Assembly (NCBI RefSeq): GCF_009711975.1 | Contig: NZ_VIKW01000011.1 | Span: 72,194 to 136,193, forward strand | Origin: Anabaena sp. UHCC 0204 | GTDB lineage: Bacteria > Cyanobacteriota > Cyanobacteriia > Cyanobacteriales > Nostocaceae | Direction of reading: 5' to 3' | Length of the DNA: 64,000 nucleotides | In this document: one piece after another, positions 45,276 to 53,869 of the stretch | Layout of the letters: the number at the start of each line of letters is the position of its first letter | How positions within the stretch are numbered: the stretch's first letter is position 1 | Made by a program: the position numbers and the translations under genes | The notes under the pieces: generated by a model | What the model was told of the DNA's origin: nothing | What the model saw: only the letters and a program-made list of their open reading frames with translations | The model's database searches: none

Positions 45276-45300
45276 ACCCAAGCCATAGGGAAGCTTGGGT
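45276..45300 (-). terminator. Intrinsic terminator after the sugar transferase gene
   Basis: ACCCAAGC (45276-45283) and GCTTGGGT (45293-45300) form a perfect 8-bp stem with a 9-nt loop. Read on the minus strand it is followed by TTATTTATG. It lies 62 nt past the sugar transferase stop and before the GT4 gene. Confidence 0.65.
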
Positions 45301-45362
45301 AAATTATATAGGTAAATTTTCGTGCCGCTTATTGAGTAGCAAATGATCAGCCAAAAAGTTAA

Positions 45363-46412
45363 CTAAACAGCCCCACTGTTTTTATTAAATAAAATAGTGA
45401 TGGTTTTGAAAATTAACTGTAAATCGTAAACTAAGCTCCAATTTTGTTGATATTGTAAATCTAAGCGAATCACATCCTCAAAACTGCGGACTTTAGAACG
45501 GCCTTTAACTTGCCATTCACCAGTCATGCCGGGTTTAACGTCTAAACGTTGCCACTCTGGGACTTCATAGCGTTCTACTTCGTCAGGTGTAGGTGGTCGA
45601 GTTCCGACTAAACTCATTTCTCCTTTGAGGACGTTCCAAAATTGAGGTAATTCATCGAGACTTGTGCGGCGGAGAAAGTTGCCTACTTTGGTAATTCTGG
45701 GGTCATTATCATTTTTAAAGAAAGCGCCTTGTACTTGGTTTTTAATTTGGGATTTTCTAGCTTCGGCATCTACACACATAGAGCGAAATTTCCAAATCGC
45801 AAAACGCTTACCCATCCAACCACAGCGGGTTTGTTTAAAGAAAATCGGACCGGGATCGTCAATTTGGATAGCGATCGCAATGGGAATTAATAAAATAGAT
45901 GTAATTACTAAACCGACTAATGAGCCGACAATATCAATTAACCGTTTCATCCAAGATGCTACGGAAGGATGAGTTTGGGGGAGTGGGTCTGCTTTGCGAG
46001 AATGTTGTTTTCCGGTATCTGTGGGCTTATCTGTGGCTATTGGCGCTAGGGTCCAAAGGGATTCAATGGGAAATACCTGATCTAATCCCGTCAGGGTCAA
46101 AACTGCCATGACTTGGGGAGTAACATGACGTAATATCACTTGGATTCCCTTTTCCTGAGAATTTTTAAAATTACTCACTAAAGAACCTAAACCACTACTA
46201 TCCATAAAAGTAGTATTTTGGAAATCAATGAAAATTTTTTCAGGGGGTGAATCTGCTTGAATTAAGTTTTGGCAAGTTTGCTTAAAACTGACAGCCTCAA
46301 GCACAGTCAACCTAATGGGCATCTGCAAGATTGCCGATCCTTCTAGGTAAATCACTGGAAAGTCTGTTGGTAAAGGTTGGCTACTCATGAAGCTCTGCAC
46401 TTTAGTTGCCAT
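45363..46412 (-). CDS. STAS domain fused to bacterial sugar transferase (WcaJ/undecaprenyl-phosphate type)
   Basis: Residues ~10-120 form a STAS/anti-anti-sigma-like domain with LEGSAILQMPIRLTVLEAVS and the phospho-Ser motif FMDSSGLGSLVSNF. After a linker (~125-150), residues ~155-349 form a polyprenyl-phosphate hexose-1-phosphate transferase: MKRLIDIVGSLVGLVITSIL (one membrane helix), IDDPGPIFFKQTRCGWMGKR, FAIWKFRSM, RITKVGNFLRRTSLDELPQF, WNVLKGEMSLVGTRPP and DVKPGMTGEWQVKGRS. It starts assembly of a lipid-linked saccharide for exopolysaccharide. The STAS fusion suggests control by Ser/Thr phosphorylation or a partner switch. A start at 46388 is also possible. Confidence 0.93.
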   Translation of the reverse strand: MATKVQSFMSSQPLPTDFPVIYLEGSAILQMPIRLTVLEAVSFKQTCQNLIQADSPPEKIFIDFQNTTFMDSSGLGSLVSNFKNSQEKGIQVILRHVTPQVMAVLTLTGLDQVFPIESLWTLAPIATDKPTDTGKQHSRKADPLPQTHPSVASWMKRLIDIVGSLVGLVITSILLIPIAIAIQIDDPGPIFFKQTRCGWMGKRFAIWKFRSMCVDAEARKSQIKNQVQGAFFKNDNDPRITKVGNFLRRTSLDELPQFWNVLKGEMSLVGTRPPTPDEVERYEVPEWQRLDVKPGMTGEWQVKGRSKVRSFEDVIRLDLQYQQNWSLVYDLQLIFKTITILFNKNSGAV

Positions 46413-46614
46413 TTACAATCTAATCTGTCGAATGTTGTTTTGTCTTCAAAAAACTACTAACCTTATTTTTAATCTGTATGATCAAGCACAAGTTACCGGA
46501 TCTTTAAAAATCAGACAGTATTTAGTCCGTCTAGGTTCACAATAGAAGAAGTTGATCAAATTAAATTCTCGCTATTTTGCCAAGGTGACTCGACTTGTTT
46601 CTTCTGATGATCAT

Positions 46615-47412
46615 ATGATTACTAACAATAAAGTTAACTCTACTGCACGCCTGATTGAAGTCTTTTCTGCCATTCAAGGCGAAGGTATGAACGTAGGGAC
46701 ACGCCAAATTTTTATTCGTTTTGCTTTTTGCGATTTGCGCTGCTGCTTTTGCGATAGCGCCCATACTTGGAATGCACCCCCTACCTGTCGAGTTGAGTCT
46801 TTTCCGGGACTAAGGGATTTTGAAGTTCATACAAATCCTGTCCAATTACCTGTATTACTAGAATGGATTGCTAGACAAAACTTACCTTCTATCCACGATA
46901 GCATTAGCTTAACTGGAGGAGAACCTCTGCTTCATGCACAATTTTTGGCCGAATTTTTGCCAGCAGTGCGATCGCTGACTAATTTGCCAATTTATCTAGA
47001 AACAGGCGGACATCGGCCAGAACAGTTGGAAATAATTCTCCCTTATTTAGACTCTGTGGGTATGGATTTAAAACTACCCAGTGTGAGTGGCGAAACTTAT
47101 TGGGCAGAACATTCAAGGTTTCTCCAACTCTGCTCTAACACTAAGTTAGAAGTATTTGTCAAAATAATTGTGTCCCAAGGTACAGTTCCCGAAGAGTTGG
47201 AACGATCAGCTTTATTAGTTGCGGAAGTTAATGAGGATATACCGGTATTTTTACAACCGGTGACTCCTTTAACTCCCGCTCAAGAATTTAGTTCGGTGGT
47301 GATGGTAGCCCCAACTCCAGAACAGGTTTTAGAATGGCAAGTCTTAATGAAGCGATTTGTTAAGCACGTGCGTGTTATTCCTCAGACCCATAAAATGTTA
47401 AACCAGATGTAG
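46615..47412 (+). CDS. queE: 7-carboxy-7-deazaguanine synthase QueE
   Basis: The 265-residue radical-SAM enzyme converts 6-carboxytetrahydropterin to 7-carboxy-7-deazaguanine in queuosine synthesis. The N-terminus RLIEVFSAIQGEGMNVGTRQ is typical, and the cluster motif Cys39-x3-Cys43-x2-Cys46 is seen in CDLRCCFCDSAHTW. SLTGGEPLLH and YLETGGHRPE bind SAM, and VGMDLKLPS and VFLQPVTPL follow. The ATG at 46615 matches family starts. A TTG at 46552 with GAAGAAG just before it would add 21 residues. It is divergent from the sugar transferase gene. Confidence 0.94.
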   Translation: MITNNKVNSTARLIEVFSAIQGEGMNVGTRQIFIRFAFCDLRCCFCDSAHTWNAPPTCRVESFPGLRDFEVHTNPVQLPVLLEWIARQNLPSIHDSISLTGGEPLLHAQFLAEFLPAVRSLTNLPIYLETGGHRPEQLEIILPYLDSVGMDLKLPSVSGETYWAEHSRFLQLCSNTKLEVFVKIIVSQGTVPEELERSALLVAEVNEDIPVFLQPVTPLTPAQEFSSVVMVAPTPEQVLEWQVLMKRFVKHVRVIPQTHKMLNQM

Positions 47413-47547
47413 CCTTTTAAAAAGTTTTCGTCAAGAAAATAACAAGTTTTAGTAGTTGACAATTGACAATTACCTCGCTCTGGAAGTGCGAGAATTGAGA
47501 AAGAAGATTTTTTTGGCTTTTCTCCTTTAAAACAAAGGTTTTCAACC

Positions 47548-47592
47548 ATTGTCAATTGTCAATTGTCCATTATCAATTGTCCATTATCAATT
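47548..47592. repeat. Tandem repeat of CAATTGTC/ATTATCAATTGTC units
   Basis: Units CAATTGTCAATTGTCCATTA and TCAATTGTCCATTATCAATT repeat in tandem, with a related TTGACAATTGACAATT block at 47456-47473. It is an intergenic short-tandem repeat downstream of queE. Confidence 0.65.
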
Positions 47593-47638
47593 TTTGAACA
47601 GTGGGATGGGCAGCACCCAACCCACAATTTGGTCAATT

Positions 47639-48283
47639 CTACAATTCACCAGAGTCGCCATTTCGAGATTTAGCTTTGGCTTTGTTGGCGCTGCGTTTGA
47701 GAGCAGAAAGTCTAGCTTCATATCGAGAACGCTGACGCTTACTAGGAGTATTTTCAACTAAGGTTTTTAAGGCGCTACCAAGACTTTTATAAGCATTGGG
47801 TAGACTATAACCAAAGCGTGTTGCTAGGGCGATCGCTTTTTCATCAGCGTCTAGCAACTCTTTGATTTGTTTTTCCCCATTATTTTTTTGATATAGTCGC
47901 CAACCAGAGACACCACATAGCGCCAAGGCTAAAACTAGTAATAATCCATCTTGTACCCATAATTCACCGACTGCACCGCCTAAACCAATGGCTAATGCTG
48001 CCATTTCCCAACCATCTTTGGGAATGGTGTCATTTTGAACGCGTGCAACTTCGTGCCAGAACAGCAAATTACGCTGATCCATTGCTAAAGCATCCCATTT
48101 CACCAAGTCAATTTGAATTTCTACTTGGTCTTTGCCAATTTCTTCACAACGGATCAGGGATGGATTAACTTCTGTTGTGCCTTCAACTATTACCCAACTT
48201 TGTAATTCTGGCGGTAGTAAGCTTTTCAACCGCCGGAGTTCACTCATTTCTGCTTTAGCAGAGGAGGTTGCATAGGATGTCAT
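47639..48283 (-). CDS. DUF3318 domain-containing membrane protein
   Basis: The 214-residue protein starts MTSYATSSAKAEMSELRRLK. The N-terminal part (LLPPELQSWVIVEGTTEVNP, then WDALAMDQRNLLFWHEVARV with a conserved H-E) is followed by two hydrophobic helices (WEMAALAIGLGGAVGELWV and GLLLVLALALCGVSGWRLY) and a basic C-terminus (KRQRSRYEARLSALKRSANK). This is DUF3318, found in cyanobacteria, with no assigned function. The HE pair resembles a degenerate metallopeptidase-like site, but nothing more can be said. Confidence 0.9.
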   Translation of the reverse strand: MTSYATSSAKAEMSELRRLKSLLPPELQSWVIVEGTTEVNPSLIRCEEIGKDQVEIQIDLVKWDALAMDQRNLLFWHEVARVQNDTIPKDGWEMAALAIGLGGAVGELWVQDGLLLVLALALCGVSGWRLYQKNNGEKQIKELLDADEKAIALATRFGYSLPNAYKSLGSALKTLVENTPSKRQRSRYEARLSALKRSANKAKAKSRNGDSGEL

Positions 48284-48440
48284 AAAAATCCAGCCCTACA
48301 AAATTTCAGTATATGATCAGGTTATCATTTCGCAGTGTAGCGATTTTAGTAGTGATCCGCTTTATTTGGGATTATGCCTTATTCGCAAAACTTAACATAG
48401 TTGCTAGTGTAGCGTGACAAAAATAATTAGCCATCAAAAA

Positions 48441-48512
48441 TTTCTCAAAAGCTTGTGCAACCTGCTTTTTGAATTTTAAATTTTAAATTTTAAATTCTGT
48501 CTTGCGGTACTC
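48441..48512. repeat. Dispersed intergenic repeat, copy at 48 kb
   Basis: It is the partner of 36041-36105, sharing TCTCAAAAGCTTGT, CTGCTTTTT, a run of AAATTTT units and TTGCGGTACTCGTC. It lies upstream of the glpX promoter region. Confidence 0.6.
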
Positions 48513-48612
48513 GTCAAGTCTTTTTTCCATCTGTATCCGCACTTTGGTAGACTTGAAAACTGAAATAGCTGTTAAAACGACGCTAAGACAAGCAACTTAG
48601 AGGACAGACTTC

Positions 48613-49650
48613 GTGGAAAATACACTTGGGCTAGAGATTATTGAAGTAGTAGAGCAAGCGGCGATCGCTTCCTCGAAATGGATGGGTAAGGGCGAAAAGA
48701 ACATTGCTGACCAAGTAGCAGTGGAAGCCATGCGGGAACGGATGAACAAAATCCATATGCGTGGACGCATCGTAATTGGTGAAGGCGAACGCGACGAAGC
48801 TCCCATGCTTTACATTGGTGAAGAAGTTGGTATCTGTACCCAAGCAGATGCTAAAAATTTCTGTAACCCTGATGAATTAGTTGAAATTGACATCGCTGTT
48901 GACCCTTGCGAAGGTACTAACCTGGTTGCTTATGGTCAAAATGGCTCTATGGCGGTTTTGGCTATTTCCGAAAAAGGCGGTTTATTTGCTGCTCCTGACT
49001 TCTACATGAAGAAACTCGCAGCACCAGCAGCCGCTAGAGGTCATGTTGACATCAACAAGTCCGCTACAGAAAACCTTAAAATCCTCTCTGAATGCTTAAA
49101 TCGTGCTATTGAGGAATTAGTGGTAGTAGTGATGGATCGTCCCCGTCACAAAGAACTAATTCAAGAAATTCGCACCGCTGGAGCAAGAGTTAGACTCATT
49201 AGTGATGGTGACGTTTCTGCTGCTATTTGTTGCGCTTTCTCTGGTACTAATATTCATGCCTTGATGGGTATCGGTGCAGCACCTGAAGGTGTAATTTCTG
49301 CTGCGGCTTTACGCTGCTTAGGTGGACACTTCCAAGGACAACTAATCTACGATCCAGAAGTAGTACAAACCGGTTTAATTGGCGAAAGCAGAGAAGGTAA
49401 TCTGGCTCGTTTAAACGAAATGGGTATTACTGATGGAGACAGAGTTTATAACGCTGATGAATTAGCTTCTGGTGAAACAGTGCTATTCGCAGGTTGCGGT
49501 ATCACTCCTGGAACTCTGATGGATGGCGTGCGCTTCTTCCACGGTGGTGCTAGAACCCAAAGCTTGGTTATTTCTAGCCAATCCAAAACTGCTCGGTTTG
49601 TTGATACAGTTCACCTATGGGATGAACCCAAGACTATCCAACTGCGGTAG
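48613..49650 (+). CDS. glpX: Class II fructose-1,6-/sedoheptulose-1,7-bisphosphatase
   Basis: The 345-residue cyanobacterial dual bisphosphatase removes the 1-phosphate from FBP and SBP in the Calvin cycle. It begins at a GTG preceded by AGAGGA ([20 protein letters not shown]). Metal and substrate motifs: [84 protein letters not shown] and [17 protein letters not shown]. The length is normal. It is followed by hemA 100 nt downstream on the same strand, a pairing kept in Nostocales. Confidence 0.96.
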   Translation: MENTLGLEIIEVVEQAAIASSKWMGKGEKNIADQVAVEAMRERMNKIHMRGRIVIGEGERDEAPMLYIGEEVGICTQADAKNFCNPDELVEIDIAVDPCEGTNLVAYGQNGSMAVLAISEKGGLFAAPDFYMKKLAAPAAARGHVDINKSATENLKILSECLNRAIEELVVVVMDRPRHKELIQEIRTAGARVRLISDGDVSAAICCAFSGTNIHALMGIGAAPEGVISAAALRCLGGHFQGQLIYDPEVVQTGLIGESREGNLARLNEMGITDGDRVYNADELASGETVLFAGCGITPGTLMDGVRFFHGGARTQSLVISSQSKTARFVDTVHLWDEPKTIQLR

Positions 49651-49654
49651 GAAC

Positions 49655-49740
49655 TAGTCAGTAGTCAGTGGTCATTAGTCCGTTGTTACTAGCCACTGAC
49701 AACTGACAATTGACAACTGACAACTGACCAATTACCAATT
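49655..49740. repeat. Heptamer tandem repeat between glpX and hemA
   Basis: CAGTAGTCAGTGGTCA and many CAACTGA / CAATTGA units stand in tandem. It is a short tandemly repeated sequence of heterocystous cyanobacteria, with no gene. Confidence 0.7.
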
Positions 49741-49750
49741 AATTTAAGAA

Positions 49751-51037
49751 ATGAATATTGCAGTGGTGGGGTTAAGCCATAAAACAGCCCCCGTAGAAGT
49801 TAGAGAAAAACTAAGTATTCCTGAACCACAAACTGAAGCAGCGATCGCTCATCTTCTCAGTTATCCTCATATTGATGAAGTTGCTATCCTCAGCACTTGT
49901 AACCGCTTAGAAATTTACATCGTTAGTAACGAAACTACCCAAGGGATTCACGAAGTTACTCAATTCCTTTCTGAACATAGCAAACTGCCAATCATGTCTT
50001 TGCGGCATCATTTATTTATGTTGCTTCATGCTGATGCTATTACACATATTTTGCGAGTAGCTGCTGGTTTAGATAGTTTAGTTTTAGGCGAAGGTCAAAT
50101 TTTAGCTCAAGTTAAGAATACTCATAAACTTGGACAGCAATTTAAGGGTATCAAAACCATTTTAAATCGTCTATTTAAACAAGCTCTGACAGCGGGTAAA
50201 AGAGTTCGCACAGAAACCAGTATTGGGACTGGTGCAGTTTCTATTAGTTCTGCGGCTGTGGAATTAGCCCAAATGAAAGTAGAAAATTTATCTACTTATC
50301 GTGTCTCAATTCTCGGTGCTGGGAAAATGTCCCGGTTACTTGTACAACACCTGATTTCTAAAGGTGCAACTCAAATTAGTATTGTTAATCGTTCCCGTGG
50401 TAGGGCTGAGGAATTAGCTAAACAGTTCTCGGAACAACCTATACAAATCCATCTACTGCCGGAAATGATGTCAGTGATTGCTGCTAGTGATATTGTATTT
50501 ACTAGCACTTCTTCAACTGAACCAATTCTAGACCGGGCTAAGTTGGAAACGGTGTTAGAACCAAATCAACAATTGATGTTATTTGATATTTCTGTTCCTC
50601 GCAATGTGGATGCAGATGTTAATAATTTGCCCAATGTCAAGGCTTTTAATGTTGATGATTTGAAGGCTGTTGTCGCGCAAAATTATGAAAGTCGCCGACA
50701 AATGGCGCTAGAAGCTGAGAAAATCCTCGATGAGGAAGTTGAAGCTTTTGATATCTGGTGGCGGAGTTTGGAAACTGTTTCCACTATCAGTTCTCTACGG
50801 AATAAGATTGAAAGCATCCGCGAACAAGAGTTAGAAAAGGCTTTATCTCGCTTGGGTTCGGAGTTTGGGGAAAAGCATCAAGAAGTTATTGAAGCTTTGA
50901 CAAGAGGGATAGTTAATAAGATTCTACATGATCCAATGGTGCAATTACGCGCACAGCAAGATGTGGAAGCTAGAAGACGATGTATGCAAACTCTGCAAAT
51001 GTTATTTAATTTAGACGCAGAGGAACAATTTAGCTGA
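49751..51037 (+). CDS. hemA: Glutamyl-tRNA reductase
   Basis: The 428-residue enzyme reduces Glu-tRNA to glutamate-1-semialdehyde, the first step of tetrapyrrole synthesis. The N-terminus [20 protein letters not shown], the active-site Cys in [48 protein letters not shown] and the NADPH fold [16 protein letters not shown] are all typical. [10 protein letters not shown] and the C-terminal dimerisation helices complete it. Feedback control in this family acts by protein stability and GluBP; nothing of that is visible here. Confidence 0.97.
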   Translation: MNIAVVGLSHKTAPVEVREKLSIPEPQTEAAIAHLLSYPHIDEVAILSTCNRLEIYIVSNETTQGIHEVTQFLSEHSKLPIMSLRHHLFMLLHADAITHILRVAAGLDSLVLGEGQILAQVKNTHKLGQQFKGIKTILNRLFKQALTAGKRVRTETSIGTGAVSISSAAVELAQMKVENLSTYRVSILGAGKMSRLLVQHLISKGATQISIVNRSRGRAEELAKQFSEQPIQIHLLPEMMSVIAASDIVFTSTSSTEPILDRAKLETVLEPNQQLMLFDISVPRNVDADVNNLPNVKAFNVDDLKAVVAQNYESRRQMALEAEKILDEEVEAFDIWWRSLETVSTISSLRNKIESIREQELEKALSRLGSEFGEKHQEVIEALTRGIVNKILHDPMVQLRAQQDVEARRRCMQTLQMLFNLDAEEQFS

Positions 51038-51067
51038 AATCAGCAGAGAGTGACGCATGGATTCTTG

Positions 51068-51135
51068 TACGGGCGAAGCATTCGGGCTATTATTAATTTT
51101 TGTCAAAGGCTATTTTCCGAATGCTTTGCCCCTAC
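51068..51135. repeat. Inverted-repeat element with GGGCGAAGCATTCGG ends
   Basis: GTACGGGCGAAGCATTCGG at the left and CCGAATGCTTTGCCCCTAC at the right are inverted repeats around a 30-nt centre, 68 bp in total. The same arms occur at 54485-54602. It may also end both convergent genes hemA and the ArsR-type gene. Confidence 0.7.
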
Positions 51136-51146
51136 GTCCATGTTCC

Positions 51147-51479
51147 TTACAGCTTGAATTTTTCCAGTTGCTTGGTTTGTTCTTCTAGTCTCACGGCTAG
51201 GCGATCGCACACTAAATCACATAATTGGAATAAAATGGGGTCAGCTATCTCATAGATTACACTTACTCCCTCTGGTGTTCTTTTGACAATACCCGCCTGT
51301 GCTAGAACTTTAAGATGCTTGGAAACATTAGCTTGTCCTAATCCAGTCTCAGTAATAATTTCGGTTACATTCTTCGCACCAGTTTTTAAACAACATAATA
51401 CCTGTAAGCGACTGACTTCTGACAGCACTTTGAAATAATCTGCAACTTGGCTAAGAGCGCCTGGAAATAAGTTTGACAT
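51147..51479 (-). CDS. ArsR-family repressor, BigR/SqrR-like persulfide sensor candidate
   Basis: The 110-residue winged-helix protein starts at the ATG at 51479 (MSNLFPGALSQVADYFKVLS). The DNA-binding part reads AKNVTEIITETGLGQANVSK and HLKVLAQAGIVKRTPEGVSV. Cys29/Cys30 in the first helix region and Cys87/Cys91 in the last helix lie where the two reactive cysteines of BigR, YgaV and SqrR sit; these form a tetrasulfide bridge with persulfide. The gene is divergent from a persulfide dioxygenase operon, which strongly supports that role. Direct sensing is inference. Confidence 0.85.
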   Translation of the reverse strand: MSNLFPGALSQVADYFKVLSEVSRLQVLCCLKTGAKNVTEIITETGLGQANVSKHLKVLAQAGIVKRTPEGVSVIYEIADPILFQLCDLVCDRLAVRLEEQTKQLEKFKL

Positions 51480-51509
51480 AGAACAATTCAAATATGGAGG
51501 AATTTCTGG

Positions 51510-51542
51510 TTGATTATTCTACTATATAGCTATATAATAGAA
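51510..51542 (+). promoter_or_regulatory. Sulfur-detox operon promoter with embedded near-perfect palindromic operator
   Basis: TTGATT (51510-51515) and TATAAT (51533-51538) are 17 bp apart. A 26-bp palindrome (51517-51542; half-site TTCTACTATATAG, 24 of 26 bases symmetric) covers the spacer and the -10 box. It lies between the divergent repressor and the dioxygenase gene. Confidence 0.75.
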
Positions 51543-51569
51543 AAAGATAAAAACAAACCCTGTTAAAAA

Positions 51570-52271
51570 ATGTTATTTCGCCAACTTTTTGATCATGAGT
51601 CTAGTACATATACTTACTTAATTGCTGATGAAAAGACAAAAGCAGCAATCTTAATAGATCCTGTACTAGAACAAGTAGAACGAGATTTACAACTTATCAA
51701 GGAATTAGGACTGGTACTACGATACTGTTTTGAAACTCACATTCATGCAGATCATATAACTGGTACAGGAAAATTACGTCAATTAACTGGATGTTTAGGA
51801 ATTGTTCCCGACAATGCACCTGTCACTTGTGCTGACAAACAAATCAAAGATAAGGAAATTATACAACTAGATGGCATCATCATTCAAGCGATCGCTACCC
51901 CAGGACATACAAACAGTCATGCAGCCTATTTAATCAACAATGAAAGATTATTTACAGGAGATTCTTTATTAATTCGTGGTTGTGGAAGAACTGATTTTCA
52001 AAGTGGCAATGCAGGAACATTATTTGATGTCATCACCCAAAAACTGTTTACACTTCCCGATGAAACCTTAGTTTATCCAGGACATGATTATAAAGGTTTT
52101 ACTGTTTCCACAATCCAGGAAGAAAAACAACATAATCCCCGATTTACACAACATAATCGAGACAGTTTTATTCATTTTATGTCCAATTTAAACTTACCCA
52201 ATCCCCAAAAAATCATGGCAGCATTACCAGCTAATGAACGCTGTGGTAATGCAGTTTTAGTTAATAATTAA
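51570..52271 (+). CDS. Persulfide dioxygenase (ETHE1/Blh-type MBL-fold)
   Basis: The 233-residue metallo-beta-lactamase-fold protein oxidises glutathione persulfide to sulfite. The THIHADHITG motif (His57, His59, Asp61, His62), His113 in PGHTNSHAAY, Asp131 in LFTGDSLLIRGCGRTDFQSG and His172 in YPGHDYKG supply the mononuclear iron and structural residues. GCGRTDFQ is typical of ETHE1-like enzymes. The first gene of a cassette with a rhodanese 18 nt downstream and a TauE exporter; it is cytosolic. Repression by the divergent ArsR protein is likely. Confidence 0.93.
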   Translation: MLFRQLFDHESSTYTYLIADEKTKAAILIDPVLEQVERDLQLIKELGLVLRYCFETHIHADHITGTGKLRQLTGCLGIVPDNAPVTCADKQIKDKEIIQLDGIIIQAIATPGHTNSHAAYLINNERLFTGDSLLIRGCGRTDFQSGNAGTLFDVITQKLFTLPDETLVYPGHDYKGFTVSTIQEEKQHNPRFTQHNRDSFIHFMSNLNLPNPQKIMAALPANERCGNAVLVNN

Positions 52272-52289
52272 TCACTGAGAGGTAAAAAA

Positions 52290-52826
52290 ATGACAAAATA
52301 TAATTCTCAATTGCAATTAATTGATACTGCGACTGTTCAACAATTAATTGAACAAGAAAAAATTCAACTTATAGATGTACGTGAACCTTCAGAATATACA
52401 GCAGAACATATTCCCCAAGCGCAACTTTTACCCCTTTCTAAATTTCAGCCAGAACAGATTTCTTTAACTCAAGGTAAAGAAATTGTCATTTACTGTCAAT
52501 CAGGAAATCGCTCCAACCAAGCAGCGCAAAAACTTGTTAATTCTGGATTTATAGAATTTAGGCAACTAGAGGGAGGAATTACAGCTTGGAAACAGTCAGG
52601 ATATCCAACTAAGATTAACAAAAATGCTCCAATTAGTTTAATGCGTCAAGTGCAAATTGTCGCTGGTTCATTAGTATTTACTGGAACTATATTAGGTGCT
52701 TTTGTTTCTCCTTGGTTTTTAATTTTAAGTGGTTTTGTCGGAGCAGGTTTAGTATTTGCAGGAGTAAGTAATACCTGTGCAATGGCAATGCTCTTAGCTA
52801 AATTACCCTATAATCAACGGACATAA
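52290..52826 (+). CDS. Rhodanese fused to DUF2892 membrane segment (YgaP-like)
   Basis: The 178-residue protein has an N-terminal rhodanese domain (QLIDVREPSEYTAEHIPQAQ, EIVIYCQSGNRSNQAA with catalytic Cys69). A C-terminal DUF2892 part has two membrane helices (LMRQVQIVAGSLVFTGTILG and FLILSGFVGAGLVFAGVSNT) ending CAMAMLLAKLPYN. This is the architecture of YgaP, an inner-membrane sulfurtransferase. It probably handles persulfide sulfur next to the dioxygenase. It lies 18 nt after the dioxygenase stop. Confidence 0.92.
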   Translation: MTKYNSQLQLIDTATVQQLIEQEKIQLIDVREPSEYTAEHIPQAQLLPLSKFQPEQISLTQGKEIVIYCQSGNRSNQAAQKLVNSGFIEFRQLEGGITAWKQSGYPTKINKNAPISLMRQVQIVAGSLVFTGTILGAFVSPWFLILSGFVGAGLVFAGVSNTCAMAMLLAKLPYNQRT

Positions 52827-52909
52827 ACTATCAATTCAATAAAATTCAGATCCCTGAATTCTCAAATAAATTGGGGATCTAAAAGTCAAATAATCAAGAA
52901 TTACAAATT

Positions 52910-53794
52910 ATGTTCATATGGATATTAGGGCATATTTTAGCAACTGGTATTGGTATTAGCTTAGGATTAATAGGAGGTGGTGGTTCTGTCTTAGCATTAC
53001 CTATTTTAGTTTATGTGATGGGAGTACCGACTAAACCAGCGATCGCTATGACTTTAGTAATTGTCGGTACAGTAAGTTTCATTGGTGTCATTCCTCATTG
53101 GAGAAAAGGAAATATCAATTTTAAAAAAGCATTAATTTTTGGTTCTGCTACCATGTTGGGTGCTTTTTTAGGAGCAAAAATTGCTGGATTACCTTTTATT
53201 ACTGATAGTTTACAAATGCTGCTATTTGCAATAATGATGTTGTTAGCAGCAAGTTTAATGATTTTGCGTAGTAGTAAAAAATCTCCTCAAAATCTTGCAG
53301 AAAATCCCCATTTAGTTTATACAGCACCAGTTTGTAAATATTGTTGGTTGTGGTTATTAAGTGAAGGATTAGGAGTAGGAATATTAACAGGATTAGTAGG
53401 AGTGGGAGGAGGATTTGCGATAGTTCCAGCTTTAGTAATTTTGGGCAGAACACCTATGAAAGAAGCAATTGGGACTTCTTTATTAATTCTAGTTGCTAAT
53501 GCTGTGGCTGGATTTTTAGGGTATTTAGGGCAAGTTCAATTAGATTGGCAATTAATAGGAACATTTATTCTTGCTGCTAGTTCAGGCAGCTTTTTTGGTG
53601 CTTATTTATCTCAATTTATTGATGGTAAAAAATTACAAAAATATTTTGGATATTTTTTGTTAGTTGTAGCGACTTTTGTTTTATTTCAAAATCAAAATGG
53701 ATTCCAGAAAAAGAAAACAGTATTTAATTGGCAAAATGGCAGTTACAGTATGATTCAAGAACCAAAAAACATTAAATTAGGTAGGTTGGGTTGA
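52910..53794 (+). CDS. TauE/SafE-family sulfite exporter
   Basis: The 294-residue protein has eight hydrophobic segments with the TauE glycine motifs GISLGLIGGGGSVLALPILV near the start and GILTGLVGVGGGFAIVPALV in the second half. KEAIGTSLLILVANAVAGFL and GSFFGAYLSQFIDGKKLQKY complete the duplication. In this cassette it should export sulfite made by the dioxygenase. The last four residues and the stop codon are encoded by the left end of a 77-bp repeat element, so the original C-terminus was probably different. Confidence 0.9.
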   Translation: MFIWILGHILATGIGISLGLIGGGGSVLALPILVYVMGVPTKPAIAMTLVIVGTVSFIGVIPHWRKGNINFKKALIFGSATMLGAFLGAKIAGLPFITDSLQMLLFAIMMLLAASLMILRSSKKSPQNLAENPHLVYTAPVCKYCWLWLLSEGLGVGILTGLVGVGGGFAIVPALVILGRTPMKEAIGTSLLILVANAVAGFLGYLGQVQLDWQLIGTFILAASSGSFFGAYLSQFIDGKKLQKYFGYFLLVVATFVLFQNQNGFQKKKTVFNWQNGSYSMIQEPKNIKLGRLG

Positions 53795-53857
53795 CGCTCT
53801 TGTTACCCAACATTTACGGACTTTTGTTGGGTTGCGCTGTCGCTTAACCCAACCTAC
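53781..53857. repeat. 77-bp AGGTTG inverted-repeat element, intact copy
   Basis: GTAGGTTGGGTT (left end) and AACCCAACCTAC (right end) are perfect 12-bp inverted repeats. Inner TGTTACCCAACA and TGTTGGGTTGCGC add more symmetry. Copies are at 13447-13522 and, truncated, at 11940-11990. The left end overlaps the last codons of the TauE gene. Confidence 0.8.
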
Positions 53858-53869
53858 AAAAACTCAAAT

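Noticed and set aside
49655..49740. Heptamer blocks here and at 60691, 47548 and 26967 as CRISPR or origin iterons
   Set aside because: Units are 7 bp with no spacers, found in several unrelated intergenic sites, as known for short tandem repeats of heterocystous cyanobacteria. No replication initiator gene or DnaA boxes were noticed.
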